From assembly GCA_937926205.1 (NCBI GenBank), contig CALEYL010000074.1, positions 186,001-250,000 of the forward strand: a DNA stretch of 64,000 nucleotides. Direction: 5' to 3'. This DNA comes from an uncultured Saprospiraceae bacterium. GTDB lineage: Bacteria; Bacteroidota; Bacteroidia; Chitinophagales; Saprospiraceae. This document shows positions 51,349-60,265 of the stretch, piece after piece (within the stretch, counting starts at the first letter, position 1; every line of letters starts with the position of its first letter). The translations under genes were made by a program, and so were the position numbers. The notes beneath the pieces are model-generated. The model ran no database searches. It saw nothing but the letters and a program-made list of their open reading frames with translations, and was not told where the DNA came from.

Positions 51349-51678
51349 TTATTTTTTATATGTGACCCCGCCCTCCGGCCCGTAAAAAAACACCCAGGTC
51401 GAAAAGTCTTCCGAAAAATCGATAAAACGGTGAGGCGCAAAAGCGGGCACAAACAGGAAATCACCGGGCGCGAAGTCGGTTGTTTCGCCCTTGCATTCAA
51501 ATTTGCCGATTCCCGCCACCACCACATAAATTTCGTCGCGGGTATGCGGCGTTTGCAAATCGACCCCATCGGGGCGGTATATTTCCACGACGAGGCTGCC
51601 GTGGCTAAAAACATCCGTGAACAGCTTGCCGGAGCGGGTCAGTTGTTGCAAGGCTTCAGCCGGTGTAATTTTATGCAT
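51349..51678 (-). CDS. Cupin domain protein
   Basis: A 109-residue single-domain cupin. Motif 1 is T-P-H-T-R-D-E-I-Y-V-V-V-A-G-x-G near residue 45 and motif 2 is A-P-G-D-F-L-F-V-P-A-F-A-P-H-R-F, giving the metal ligands His, His/Glu and His. Too small to assign a reaction; relatives are sugar isomerase-like or sensory proteins. AT-rich DNA follows its stop codon and a strong hairpin lies upstream. Confidence 0.85.
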   Translation of the reverse strand: MHKITPAEALQQLTRSGKLFTDVFSHGSLVVEIYRPDGVDLQTPHTRDEIYVVVAGIGKFECKGETTDFAPGDFLFVPAFAPHRFIDFSEDFSTWVFFYGPEGGVTYKK

Positions 51679-51746
51679 GGTCAGTAGTATTTGGTAAGGT
51701 TTATCTCAAAAGAGATGCCTGTTTAGGAAGGCAGTTGGGAACGTTA

Positions 51747-51780
51747 AGTCAGGGTTTGACTCAAAAGTCAAGCCCTGACT
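51747..51780 (-). terminator. 15-bp hairpin between the ABC transporter and cupin genes
   Basis: AGTCAGGGTTTGACT (51747-51761), loop CAAA, AGTCAAGCCCTGACT (51766-51780), one wobble pair. It begins 12 bases after the stop codon of the minus-strand ABC transporter gene and probably ends its transcript. Confidence 0.65.
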
Positions 51781-51791
51781 CAGAGACTGCA

Positions 51792-53609
51792 TCAACTCAG
51801 CACATTTTGCTCTGCCCCTTCCTCCTGGTGGCGCCACAATTCCTGGAAAACAGGACTGTACTGCCGCAGGTGCTCAAAAGTGCCTTCATCCACGATGTGG
51901 CCGTTGTGCATCACGTAGATATAGTCGAAGCGGGGCAGGAGGTGCAGCCGGTGCAGGGACGACACCATAACTTTATCAGCAAAAGCCTCAAACAGCCTTT
52001 CGTAAATTTTCGCTTCCGTTTTAGGATCTACGCTGCTCGTGGGTTCGTCAAGCAGGATAATCCGGCTGTCTTTGGCCGCAAAAATACCCCGTGCCAGCGC
52101 CAGGCGTTGTTTCTGGCCGCCAGACAGGTTAACGCCTTTTTCCTGAATGTTTGATGCTAAGCCTTTCGGCAACTGTGCCACGACTTCCGAAAAATGGGCG
52201 ATCTCGCAAATGGCTGCCATTTCCGATGCCTCGCAGGGCAGCCCCAACGAGATGTTGTATTCGATGGTGTTCTCAAAAATTTCAGGCTCCTGCGGAAATA
52301 AGGTCACATCATCGGCAATCGCACTCAGGCGCTGGCCGTCTTCGCCGTACTTTTGTCCGTCAACCATCACGGTTACACCCGGTTCACAGGCATACAAGCC
52401 CCGTAGCAGGGCCAGCAGGGTACTTTTGCCACTGCCGCTTTCGCCGATAAAAGCAATGCGTTTGCCGCGGGGCAGCCGGATGGCAATTTGGCGTAAGCCC
52501 TGAACCGCTTTACCTTCCTGTGTCTCCTGATGGGAAAAATTCAGTCCTTCAATGCGGAGTTCTTTCCAGTCTTCGGGCAGTGCAGACGCCTGCTCTGACA
52601 AATGCAGACCGTCGTAACTATCGGTGATGTTCTGAGCTGTCTTTACGTCTGTCGAGTAGCGCACGATCTGGTTGTATTGCCAAGCGATGTCGTGAAAAAC
52701 GCTGGTAAAACGATCCACATAAGTCATCAGGATGACCAATCCACCAATCAAAAACACTTGTCCGGGCACCCAGTTTTGATAAACGTAACCCAGTAAAATA
52801 ACGCCGTACATCAGGGCTACAAAAATGTCTACCGTGAACCATTTCCATTCGTTGACCACAATTTTTCGCCGGAAAGGCGGAAAAACATCACCGACCCTGC
52901 CCATCAGACCGCTTTCCATACGCCGTTCCAAACGCAGGGTGATGACGGTGATGATGTTTGAAAGGCTGTCGAATAAAGTAGACGAGACGATGTGCTGTTT
53001 CTCATTGACTTCTTTTTGCGCTGCAATAAAAGGTTTGTCAAATTTGAAAATGAGGAGCACAATAAAGACGCCGATCAGCACTGCTATGGAGCCAAACAGG
53101 GGTGAGAAATAGATCATGGCCACAAAGGAAAAAACGAATTTGGCCAGGACGTGGATGTACATAAAGCCCGCATCGAAAAACTCTTTCAGCGCTTCATAAG
53201 CCATGCGGATGCGGTTGATGGTTGCCCCGCTGTGGTGATCCTGGTGCCAGCGCACAGGCAAATGCAGGGCTTTGTGGTACAGTTCCTGTAAAAAGTTGCG
53301 ACTCAGGTGAAAAGCAAGTTGTCGCTCCATGATGCGGGCCGTCCCGTGAAAAGCCCATTCAAGCAAATGGATCAGGAGGTACGCTCCGGCATACATCCAG
53401 GCAGAACGCAGCGCATCCGAACCTTTTTTCTGCAATTCGTTGATAAACATCCCCCAAATGATGGGCGTTGCTGCAGTGACGAGGTTGCTCATGATAAACA
53501 TGCCGTATACCAGAAGGTAGCGCTTTCGTTTTTCGCGCGCATAGATCCAGGCGATCCGGAGCAGAGAGAGATAGGGATTGCTGAACAGCGATCGTTTGTG
53601 TGCTATCAT
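51792..53609 (-). CDS. ABC exporter, fused permease and ATPase
   Basis: A 605-residue half-transporter of the multidrug/lipid exporter (ABCB-like) type, expected to work as a dimer in the inner membrane. The first ~330 residues hold six transmembrane helices; the nucleotide-binding domain follows with Walker A G-E-S-G-S-G-K-S-T, Q-loop F-P-Q-E-P, signature L-S-G-G-Q-K-Q-R, Walker B I-I-L-L-D-E-P and H-loop S-S-L-H-R. The start is the ATG at 53609; a TTG lies at 53663. The transported substrate cannot be predicted. Divergent from the MBL-rhodanese gene. Confidence 0.9.
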   Translation of the reverse strand: MIAHKRSLFSNPYLSLLRIAWIYAREKRKRYLLVYGMFIMSNLVTAATPIIWGMFINELQKKGSDALRSAWMYAGAYLLIHLLEWAFHGTARIMERQLAFHLSRNFLQELYHKALHLPVRWHQDHHSGATINRIRMAYEALKEFFDAGFMYIHVLAKFVFSFVAMIYFSPLFGSIAVLIGVFIVLLIFKFDKPFIAAQKEVNEKQHIVSSTLFDSLSNIITVITLRLERRMESGLMGRVGDVFPPFRRKIVVNEWKWFTVDIFVALMYGVILLGYVYQNWVPGQVFLIGGLVILMTYVDRFTSVFHDIAWQYNQIVRYSTDVKTAQNITDSYDGLHLSEQASALPEDWKELRIEGLNFSHQETQEGKAVQGLRQIAIRLPRGKRIAFIGESGSGKSTLLALLRGLYACEPGVTVMVDGQKYGEDGQRLSAIADDVTLFPQEPEIFENTIEYNISLGLPCEASEMAAICEIAHFSEVVAQLPKGLASNIQEKGVNLSGGQKQRLALARGIFAAKDSRIILLDEPTSSVDPKTEAKIYERLFEAFADKVMVSSLHRLHLLPRFDYIYVMHNGHIVDEGTFEHLRQYSPVFQELWRHQEEGAEQNVLS

Positions 53610-53765
53610 GAAATGCCGGATTTTGTCTTTTTTGCGGTGGATAAGCTGGAAGAACGAAAACAAATGGCATTAGGTTCCCGGTTTACCGCATCAGAAATTT
53701 TTCTTTGCCCGAGCTTTTTGTTCACCAAGTTATTTTTGACTTCTCCTTTATTTTTTCGCTCTCCG

Positions 53766-53809
53766 GTGATCTACGTCACTGACAGGCATTAAAAAGTCCT
53801 GCAACTTTG
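53766..53809 (+). promoter_or_regulatory. Crp/Fnr-like box and promoter of the MBL-rhodanese gene
   Basis: GTGATCTACGTCAC (53766-53779) is a TGA-N6-TCA palindrome as bound by Crp/Fnr-family activators. CAACTTTG (53802-53809) matches the -7 consensus at all but the first base. With a start site near 53815 the palindrome centre is at about -42, the class II activation position. A Crp/Fnr gene follows directly downstream of the target gene. Confidence 0.55.
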
Positions 53810-53853
53810 TACTGTCTTAAGCAAATCATTCCACATTTAAAATTTACTGGTCT

Positions 53854-55299
53854 ATGTATATCGAACAAATCTATACCGGCTGTCTTGCTCAGGGCGCTTA
53901 TTACATTGAAAGCGCTGGCGAAGCAGTAATCATTGACCCCCTTCGCGAAGTACAGCCCTATGTTGACCGCGCAATCAAAGCCGGCGCAAACATCAAGTAT
54001 GTGCTCGAAACCCACTTCCACGCCGATTTCGTATCCGGCCATCTCGACCTGGCGAAAAAAACGGGTGCTAGCATCGTTTACGGCCCAACGGCAGAACCGG
54101 GATTCAAAGCCCATGTAGCCAAAGACGGCGAGATTCTGAAGGTTGGCAAAGTAAGCATTCAGGTTTTGCATACCCCCGGACATACGATGGAAAGCAGCTG
54201 TTTCCTGCTGAAAGATGAAACCGGCAAAGATGTGGCGGTATTTACCGGCGACACCCTCTTCATCGGCGATGTTGGCCGCCCTGACCTTGCACAGAAAGCG
54301 GGCGTTCTGACGATGGAAGACCTTGCCGGCTACCTGTACGACAGCCTGCGCAACAAACTGATGACACTGCCTGACGATGTAATTGTTTATCCGGGTCATG
54401 GCGCTGGTTCTGCCTGCGGCAAAAACATGTCAAAAGAAACCACCTCCACGATAGGCGCCCAAAAAGCAAGCAATTATGCCTTGCGCGCCAACATGACCAA
54501 AGCTGAATTCGTCAAAGAAGTTACGGAAGGGTTGACTACCCCGCCCAAGTATTTCCCGCTGAACGTCAAAATGAACAAACAGGGTTCTGAAAGTTTCGAC
54601 ACGGTCATGGAACGCGCCGACCGCGGCCTTTCACCCGCAGCTTTTGAAGAAGCTGTAAACGCGACCGGAGCAATTGTACTGGATGTACGTACCGCACAGG
54701 AATTTTCGAAAGGATTCATTCCCAACGCCATCAACATCAGCCTGGACGGCCAGTTTGCGCCCTGGGTTGGCGCTCTGATCATGGACGTTCAACAACCAAT
54801 TGCACTCGTAACACCGGTTGACAGAGAAGAAGAAGCCATCACCCGGCTCTCCAGGGTTGGGTTCGACAACATCATTGGCTTCCTCAACGGAGGCATGGAA
54901 GCCTGGATCGATGCGGTTCGGGAAGTAGACCAGGTACGCTCTATCACCCCTGCTGAATACCTTGAAACAGCACGTACCTCGCACAACAAATTGAATCTGA
55001 TTGACGTACGCAGGGTGAGTGAATACGAGGCCGAACACGTGAGAAATGTGAAGAATTATCCGTTAGACTACATCAATGATTACATCGGTGAGTTGAATCG
55101 GGACGAAACGTATTACCTGTACTGTGCGACAGGAAACAGATCGATGATTGCAGCTTCTATTCTGAAAGCGCGCGGTTTCCATCATGTAGTGGACATCAAA
55201 GGCGGTATCAAGGCAATGGAGGAAAACGGTCTGTTTGATTTGACCAACTATGTTTGCCCAAGTACGCTGACTGTGAATAAAGAAGAAACCGTGGCGTAA
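53854..55299 (+). CDS. MBL-fold persulfide dioxygenase-like protein with two rhodanese domains
   Basis: A 481-residue cytoplasmic fusion. The MBL domain (~1-245) has H-F-H-A-D-F-V-S-G-H, H-T-P-G-H-T, F-T-G-D-T-L-F-I-G-D-V-G-R and Y-P-G-H-G, the ETHE1/BlrB-type iron site used to oxidise persulfides to sulfite. Rhodanese domain 1 (~260-360) lacks the catalytic Cys (V-T-P-V-D-R-E in its loop); domain 2 (~370-465) has Cys424 in Y-C-A-T-G-N-R-S. This is the arrangement of bacterial sulfide-detoxifying PDO-rhodanese proteins. The Crp/Fnr-like palindrome upstream and the convergent Crp/Fnr gene downstream suggest redox- or sulfur-controlled expression. Confidence 0.9.
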   Translation: MYIEQIYTGCLAQGAYYIESAGEAVIIDPLREVQPYVDRAIKAGANIKYVLETHFHADFVSGHLDLAKKTGASIVYGPTAEPGFKAHVAKDGEILKVGKVSIQVLHTPGHTMESSCFLLKDETGKDVAVFTGDTLFIGDVGRPDLAQKAGVLTMEDLAGYLYDSLRNKLMTLPDDVIVYPGHGAGSACGKNMSKETTSTIGAQKASNYALRANMTKAEFVKEVTEGLTTPPKYFPLNVKMNKQGSESFDTVMERADRGLSPAAFEEAVNATGAIVLDVRTAQEFSKGFIPNAINISLDGQFAPWVGALIMDVQQPIALVTPVDREEEAITRLSRVGFDNIIGFLNGGMEAWIDAVREVDQVRSITPAEYLETARTSHNKLNLIDVRRVSEYEAEHVRNVKNYPLDYINDYIGELNRDETYYLYCATGNRSMIAASILKARGFHHVVDIKGGIKAMEENGLFDLTNYVCPSTLTVNKEETVA

Positions 55300-55300
55300 G

Positions 55301-55399
55301 GTTGAAAGGGCAAGGGGCAAGGGGCAAATTGGCAAGGAAAGAGGTGCTGAATGGCAAAGGGCAAATTGCCAATTTGCCTTTTGCCAATTTGCCTTTTGC
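55301..55399. repeat. GGCAAA-rich repeat with 12-bp hairpin between convergent genes
   Basis: Multiple GGCAAGG/GGCAAAT words in the left half and GCCAATTTGCC words in the right half. AAAGGGCAAATT (55356-55367) pairs with AATTTGCCTTTT (55371-55382), one wobble, loop GCC. It is placed to terminate both the MBL-rhodanese and the Crp/Fnr transcripts. Confidence 0.6.
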
Positions 55400-55406
55400 T
55401 CCCTAA

Positions 55407-56078
55407 CTACTTCCTCGCTTTCCCAAGCACCGTAATCATATTTCGCCCCAGTTGCACCAGCCCCTGCTTTTCCATCTGTTTCAGCAGGCGGGATATGGCT
55501 TCCCGGGATGCATTCAGGTCGTTGGCAATTTCCTGATGCGTCACCTCCAACACAGCCGATCCTTTGGTTTCCGCCTTGGTTTGCAGGTATTTCAGCAAGC
55601 GTTCATCCATTTTATAAAAAACAAGGCTGTCGATTGTCCGGATCAGTTCAACCAGACGCTGGTCGTAAGATAGCATGACAAAGTTTTTCCAGCTTTGGTA
55701 GCGGGTCATCCACTCGTCCATATACCTGATGGGAATGGCAAGTACCAGGGTATCGCCCTCCGCTTCGGTGCGGATTTCGCTTTTTTTGTTCAGCATACAG
55801 CAGGTAAACGACATGGAGCAGGATTCGCCCGCTTTGATGTAGTACAACAGAATTTCGTTGCCGTCACTGCCTTCACGTGTCACTTTGACGCTGCCTTCCA
55901 GAATAAGGGGTACGAATTTTACATAGCTCCCGTAATCCATGATCACCTCTCCTTCTCCGAAGCGCAAAGGTTTCCCTACCTGTAATAACTCTTCCTGCAG
56001 GGATTTTTCGCCCAATTGCGGGTAACACTTGTGCAACAGTTGCTGTATCTCTGTTTGCGGTATTTGTACGGTATTCAT
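55407..56078 (-). CDS. Crp/Fnr family transcriptional regulator
   Basis: A 223-residue regulator with an N-terminal cyclic-nucleotide-binding-type beta barrel (~25-125) and a C-terminal winged HTH with T-H-Q-E-I-A-N-D-L-N-A-S-R-E-A-I-S-R-L-L. The barrel loop carries C-S-M-S-F-T-C-C-M near residue 95, three Cys in eight residues, which could bind a metal cluster or react with thiol-active molecules. The ATG at 56078 is used; the longer frame to 56210 has no family similarity. It converges on the MBL-rhodanese gene, whose promoter has a matching palindrome, so it is the likely activator. Confidence 0.9.
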   Translation of the reverse strand: MNTVQIPQTEIQQLLHKCYPQLGEKSLQEELLQVGKPLRFGEGEVIMDYGSYVKFVPLILEGSVKVTREGSDGNEILLYYIKAGESCSMSFTCCMLNKKSEIRTEAEGDTLVLAIPIRYMDEWMTRYQSWKNFVMLSYDQRLVELIRTIDSLVFYKMDERLLKYLQTKAETKGSAVLEVTHQEIANDLNASREAISRLLKQMEKQGLVQLGRNMITVLGKARK

Positions 56079-56218
56079 CCTGGATTTTATGCATAAATGA
56101 AAGAGCGGCCTGTCGGTTTGCCGGAAAACAATCCTGAAAAATACACCGTTTCCGGCTGCATTGTTTCCCTTAGCCGGATAATTTTCCCAATCAGGCGCAT
56201 GAAAATACAATCTCTTCC

Positions 56219-56247
56219 TTGAAAACAGGCAGACGCGATTAATTTTG
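56219..56247 (+). promoter_or_regulatory. Promoter of the GH3 gene
   Basis: TTG (56219-56221), 18 bases, TAATTTTG (56240-56247): exact -7 consensus with slightly short spacing. Start site expected near 56254, 35 bases before the ATG. Confidence 0.6.
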
Positions 56248-56288
56248 TATCCAAATGAACCTAATCATTCATCAATAAAAACCAGTCC

Positions 56289-58058
56289 ATGTCCATCTTC
56301 TCCATCTTCACCTTCGGGAGCAGCCGCCAATTCAGCTACAACCGACCAATGGCATTGCCGTTTTTTGCTGCTGTATTGCTACTGATTATGAATTGCAGCA
56401 CGCCTGCTCCGGTACAGCCGCCGGTCCCTGTTTCCTATGCCAATGCGGAGGAAGGTCGTTGGGTAGATTCTATGTTCAATGCGATGAGCGAAGCTGAGCG
56501 CATGGGCCAGCTGTTCATGATCCGCGCGCATTCCGACAAGGGGCCCGACCATACGGCACTGGTTGAAGGGCTGATCAAAAAATACCATGTAGGCGGTCTT
56601 TGCTTTTTTCAGGGCACACCGGAAAAACAGGTTGAACTGATCAATCGCTATCAGGCTTTATCGCCGCGCGTTCCGCTGATGATAGCCATAGATGGGGAGT
56701 GGGGACTGGGCATGCGCATGGTAGCCACAACCATGAGTTTTCCGCGCCAGCTGATGTTGGGCGCCATTAGCGACAACCAGCTTATCTACGACATGGGCAA
56801 AGAAATCGCGCGGCAATTGCTTCGGGTTGGCGTTCAGGTCAACTTCGCACCTGTGGCCGATGTCAACAACAACCCCGCCAATCCGGTAATTGGATTCCGG
56901 TCCTTTGGCGAAGACCGCAACAACGTGAGCGCCAAAGACATACAATACATGAAAGGCTTACAGGAAAATGGCGTGATGGCCTGCGCCAAGCATTTTCCGG
57001 GCCACGGCGATACCGATGTGGATTCGCACTTCGGCCTGCCGGTGATCAGCCACAACATGGCCCGCCTCGACAGCATTGAGTTGTTCCCTTTCCGGGAGCT
57101 TTTCCGCGAGGGGATCGGCAGCGTAATGGTCGCCCACCTGCACATCCCGGCACTTGACGACCGCCCCAATCGCCCGACAACGCTTTCGCGGAATACCATC
57201 ACCACACTCCTCAAAGAAAAAATGGGCTTTGACGGCCTTGTTTTCACCGACGCACTGGAAATGGAAGGTGTGGCCAAAAACTTCCCCAGCGGCGTTGTGG
57301 AAGCAGAAGCCCTGCTGGCTGGCAATGATGTACTGGTATTGCCCAAAGACATAGAAACCGCTTTACGCGAAATAAAAGTCTATCTGAAGGATGGTCGTCT
57401 GCAACAAAACCAAATCGACGCCAGTGTGAAGAAAAACCTGCGCGCCAAATACCGGCTGGGGCTTACCCACTTCTCCCCAATTCCTACGGATGGCATAAAG
57501 CAAGACCTGCACACCCCGGAAGCAGAAGCCCTGCGCCGCAAACTCATCGAAAATGCATTGACGCTCGTGCGCAACGAGGGAACGCGTTTACCTGCCCCAA
57601 AAGCAGGAAACATAGCCACTCTTGCGATCGGCGCCGGCGAAAAAGGCGTTTTTGCCCCGGCGCTGAGCAAAGGCAATCCAACGATAAAGACTTTTACGGC
57701 TGCTGCTGACCCTCAGGATGCCGAACGCATGCAATTACTGAAAGACCTGAAAGCCAAATCGCTCGTCATCATCAGCCTGCACGGCATGACCAATAGCCCC
57801 AAAAAGGATTTTGGCCTTACGGCAAATGCCCGCACCCTGATCGCGGAACTGAACAAGCAAAATAAAGTAGCCCTCGTGGTTTTCGGCAATCCTTACAGCC
57901 TGAAGTTTTTTGACGAAATCGGTTGCGTGCTGGAAGCCTACGACGAAGATCCGCTGACACAGGAAGTAGCCGCACAGATGGTGCTCGGACAACTTCAGCC
58001 CAAAGGCAAATTGCCGGTAAGCGCATCTGCACGGAGCAAATACGGAATGGGGGAGTAA
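56289..58058 (+). CDS. GH3 beta-N-acetylhexosaminidase-like lipoprotein (NagZ type)
   Basis: Removes terminal beta-linked N-acetylglucosamine, probably from muropeptides or chitin fragments. The 589-residue protein has a hydrophobic segment ending I-M-N-C, so it is probably a lipoprotein; a shorter start at 56349 (Met21) is equally possible. The GH3 N-domain has I-A-I-D-G-E-W-G, the NagZ-type loop K-H-F-P-G-H-G-D-T-x-x-D-S-H with catalytic His/Asp, and the nucleophile Asp321 in V-F-T-D-A-L. A GH3 C-terminal-like domain follows (~400-585). Many Bacteroidota relatives of ~980 residues continue into a serine beta-lactamase-like domain; here the gene stops first. Confidence 0.88.
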   Translation: MSIFSIFTFGSSRQFSYNRPMALPFFAAVLLLIMNCSTPAPVQPPVPVSYANAEEGRWVDSMFNAMSEAERMGQLFMIRAHSDKGPDHTALVEGLIKKYHVGGLCFFQGTPEKQVELINRYQALSPRVPLMIAIDGEWGLGMRMVATTMSFPRQLMLGAISDNQLIYDMGKEIARQLLRVGVQVNFAPVADVNNNPANPVIGFRSFGEDRNNVSAKDIQYMKGLQENGVMACAKHFPGHGDTDVDSHFGLPVISHNMARLDSIELFPFRELFREGIGSVMVAHLHIPALDDRPNRPTTLSRNTITTLLKEKMGFDGLVFTDALEMEGVAKNFPSGVVEAEALLAGNDVLVLPKDIETALREIKVYLKDGRLQQNQIDASVKKNLRAKYRLGLTHFSPIPTDGIKQDLHTPEAEALRRKLIENALTLVRNEGTRLPAPKAGNIATLAIGAGEKGVFAPALSKGNPTIKTFTAAADPQDAERMQLLKDLKAKSLVIISLHGMTNSPKKDFGLTANARTLIAELNKQNKVALVVFGNPYSLKFFDEIGCVLEAYDEDPLTQEVAAQMVLGQLQPKGKLPVSASARSKYGMGE

Positions 58059-58082
58059 GAGACGCCACGTTCTACCGGGTTG

Positions 58083-59387
58083 CTACAACTTTACAAAACG
58101 CTGGGTTGCTTCCCCGTTTTCGCCATATATGCGCAGCACATAAACGCCCGCCGGCAAGTCTTCAATGGCCAGAGGCTGGTTTTCATTGGCGGAAACCCGG
58201 CGTACGGTATTGCCCCTGGCGTCAAGTATCAGGCCCGAGTTCCAGCGCAAATTGGTGCGCAGCGTAAGCGCTCCGGCCGTCGGATTCGGAAAAACGGAAA
58301 GCGGGGCAAGCGTTGCCTGTGCCTCATCCAGGTCATTGACATTGCGCACGTCGAAAGCGATGTTGCCGGGCGATACGCCGACTTCAAAACTATCTATCGC
58401 GACAGCATCAGCGTTGTAGATGAATGCTTTTCCGAAGCTGACGTAATCTGTTTCGGCAGCATAGAGATAAGGGCCTGTCGGATCGGCAGCCATCCCATAA
58501 AAAACTTTGCCAAATTCAGTCAGCGCTACGGTGTTTTGAGACACCGGATCAAATTTTCCAACTTTGGTATTGCCCAATTCCTGGTAAAGCACGGCATTTT
58601 CAAACAAAGCTGATGTCCCGCAACCGGAAGAAACGGCCGAAAGGTTGGTCGTCGTCAAAGCTGCGCCGTCAAGCGAAATGGAGGAAACCGAACTGCCGCT
58701 GAAATCTTTGTTATTCAGGGTGTATAAACGTGTTCCGTCAAACATCAGGTTATCCGGGTTTTTGCCGTCTGGCCCCAGTCTGTAAATCTGTTCCACCGTT
58801 TCGCTGCTCAGGTCCACAACGGCCAGTTCGCCGACTTCATTTCCAAAATCAAATCCGTTGTTGATGGCGACATAAGCTTTATTTTCGATGATCAACACGC
58901 CTTCTGTAGCGTACAAAATCCCCGAGTCAGCTACGGTCAGTTCGTTGACCAATGCAAGGGTTTCGACATCAAAAAACTGGACATAGGCATCAAAATTGAC
59001 CAGGTATTCACCGCGTGTTGCGACGATAAGATTGTCTGAAACGGCAATTTTCCGGATGCCTGGCGCCGGTTGCGAAGCTACTTCTGCATGCGTATTGCGG
59101 TCGAATTTAACCAGCCTGTTGTCGGCAGCAACGTAGTAAAAATCACCCGACACTTTAATGTCGGAGGCAAAACGCGCCCCTTCCAGCGTGTTCACGGTGG
59201 TGTACATTCCGGAAACCGGGTCGTAACTACCCACAGTAACGGGTGTTACTATCTGGTTCGTTTGATAATCGTAATAACCTTCATTGAGCACCAAAACCTG
59301 GTGAACGTAGCTTTGTGCTGAGCTTTGTTGTAAAGCGGCGATAAGCAGCGCCAATAGTAAAAATAGTCGGGTTGTTTTTGTTTGCAT
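58083..59387 (-). CDS. Exported beta-propeller-like protein with T9SS type A sorting domain
   Basis: A 434-residue surface protein. Signal peptide ~1-24 (ends S-S-A-Q), then a repeat region (~25-340) with blade-like patterns (V-K-F-D-R-N-T, F-D-V-E-T-L-A-L-V-N, V-V-D-L-S-S-E-T, L-Y-A-A-E-T) resembling YncE/DUF5074-type propellers, and a type A sorting domain (S-V-F-P-N-P-T, A-R-G-N, G-V-Y-V-L-R-I-Y, F-V-K-L). No TonB receptor or vitamin B12 genes are adjacent, so the role suggested for DUF5074 relatives does not carry over. Convergent with the GH3 gene. Confidence 0.82.
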   Translation of the reverse strand: MQTKTTRLFLLLALLIAALQQSSAQSYVHQVLVLNEGYYDYQTNQIVTPVTVGSYDPVSGMYTTVNTLEGARFASDIKVSGDFYYVAADNRLVKFDRNTHAEVASQPAPGIRKIAVSDNLIVATRGEYLVNFDAYVQFFDVETLALVNELTVADSGILYATEGVLIIENKAYVAINNGFDFGNEVGELAVVDLSSETVEQIYRLGPDGKNPDNLMFDGTRLYTLNNKDFSGSSVSSISLDGAALTTTNLSAVSSGCGTSALFENAVLYQELGNTKVGKFDPVSQNTVALTEFGKVFYGMAADPTGPYLYAAETDYVSFGKAFIYNADAVAIDSFEVGVSPGNIAFDVRNVNDLDEAQATLAPLSVFPNPTAGALTLRTNLRWNSGLILDARGNTVRRVSANENQPLAIEDLPAGVYVLRIYGENGEATQRFVKL

Positions 59388-59457
59388 CAGATCGCGATTT
59401 TTGATTGTAAGGATGAATGTTATTCAGAAATTAAAGCATTGCAAAGAAAAGCCAAAA

Positions 59458-60186
59458 TCAGGAATCGCTCCCCGATTCTTCTTTCAGAATGACCCTGTAG
59501 CCAATCCAGCCGCTGACCAAATCGACCAGCACATGGATGACTATAGAAGGCAAAATGGAATTGGTCAACAGGTATAAAATACCGAATATCAAGGAAAAAG
59601 CAAATATTTTCAGCGCAGCCCCACGCCCCTGATAGAGGTGTAAAACAGCAAAAACGGCTGAGGAAACGACTGCACTCTGAATCTTTGGAGATCCGTAGGA
59701 CAGCGCCTGAAGGTAGGTCATCAGGAAACCACGAAACAATATTTCTTCACAAATTCCTGCAGTGAGTGCCATGCCCGTAAACCACTTGTATTCCTTCATG
59801 CTGGCCGGCATAAAAGGTGTTCTGGACCGCCACTGTTCTCTGGTTTCTGCCAGCGCCTCTGGCGTGCCAATCTGGTTCCAGGTGTTCCAGGCGTAAGCAC
59901 CACAAAAAATCAGTATAACCAGCGATATCCAGGGCCATGGCCCCAGGTTGGGAAATTGTAGTCCCATGACATTGATCGGGTGCCCCTGAAGAACCCATAG
60001 CACCAGTACGACCAATACAATTCCCCATTGAAAAATGCTGTTGGAAAGGTAAAGAGAAATTTTTGCAGCAGTATCAAATTCCAATCCTGAAAAGCTCCGG
60101 GGACGACGCCGCAACAGGGCAAATAAAGGCGCCACAATCATTAAAATCGCCGCAATCAGGTGGTCGATAAAGTAAATCGAAGTCAT
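59458..60186 (-). CDS. CPBP family intramembrane metalloprotease
   Basis: A 242-residue inner-membrane protein with about seven hydrophobic helices. The abortive-infection/CAAX-protease motifs are present: G-I-C-E-E-I-L-F-R-G-F (motif 1, E-E-x3-R), F-A-V-L-H-L (motif 2) and a final I-H-V-L-V-D (motif 3). I start at the ATG 60186; the frame runs to 60300 but that would overlap the divergent selD gene by 35 bases. Known relatives process prenylated or bacteriocin peptides, but this one is unassigned. Confidence 0.87.
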   Translation of the reverse strand: MTSIYFIDHLIAAILMIVAPLFALLRRRPRSFSGLEFDTAAKISLYLSNSIFQWGIVLVVLVLWVLQGHPINVMGLQFPNLGPWPWISLVILIFCGAYAWNTWNQIGTPEALAETREQWRSRTPFMPASMKEYKWFTGMALTAGICEEILFRGFLMTYLQALSYGSPKIQSAVVSSAVFAVLHLYQGRGAALKIFAFSLIFGILYLLTNSILPSIVIHVLVDLVSGWIGYRVILKEESGSDS

Positions 60187-60265
60187 CAGATAACAGGTAT
60201 ATCTTGAAACAAGTATCGGAAATATATCTTTCAGAACTACCTTTACACCAGAAAATAAACTTGAC

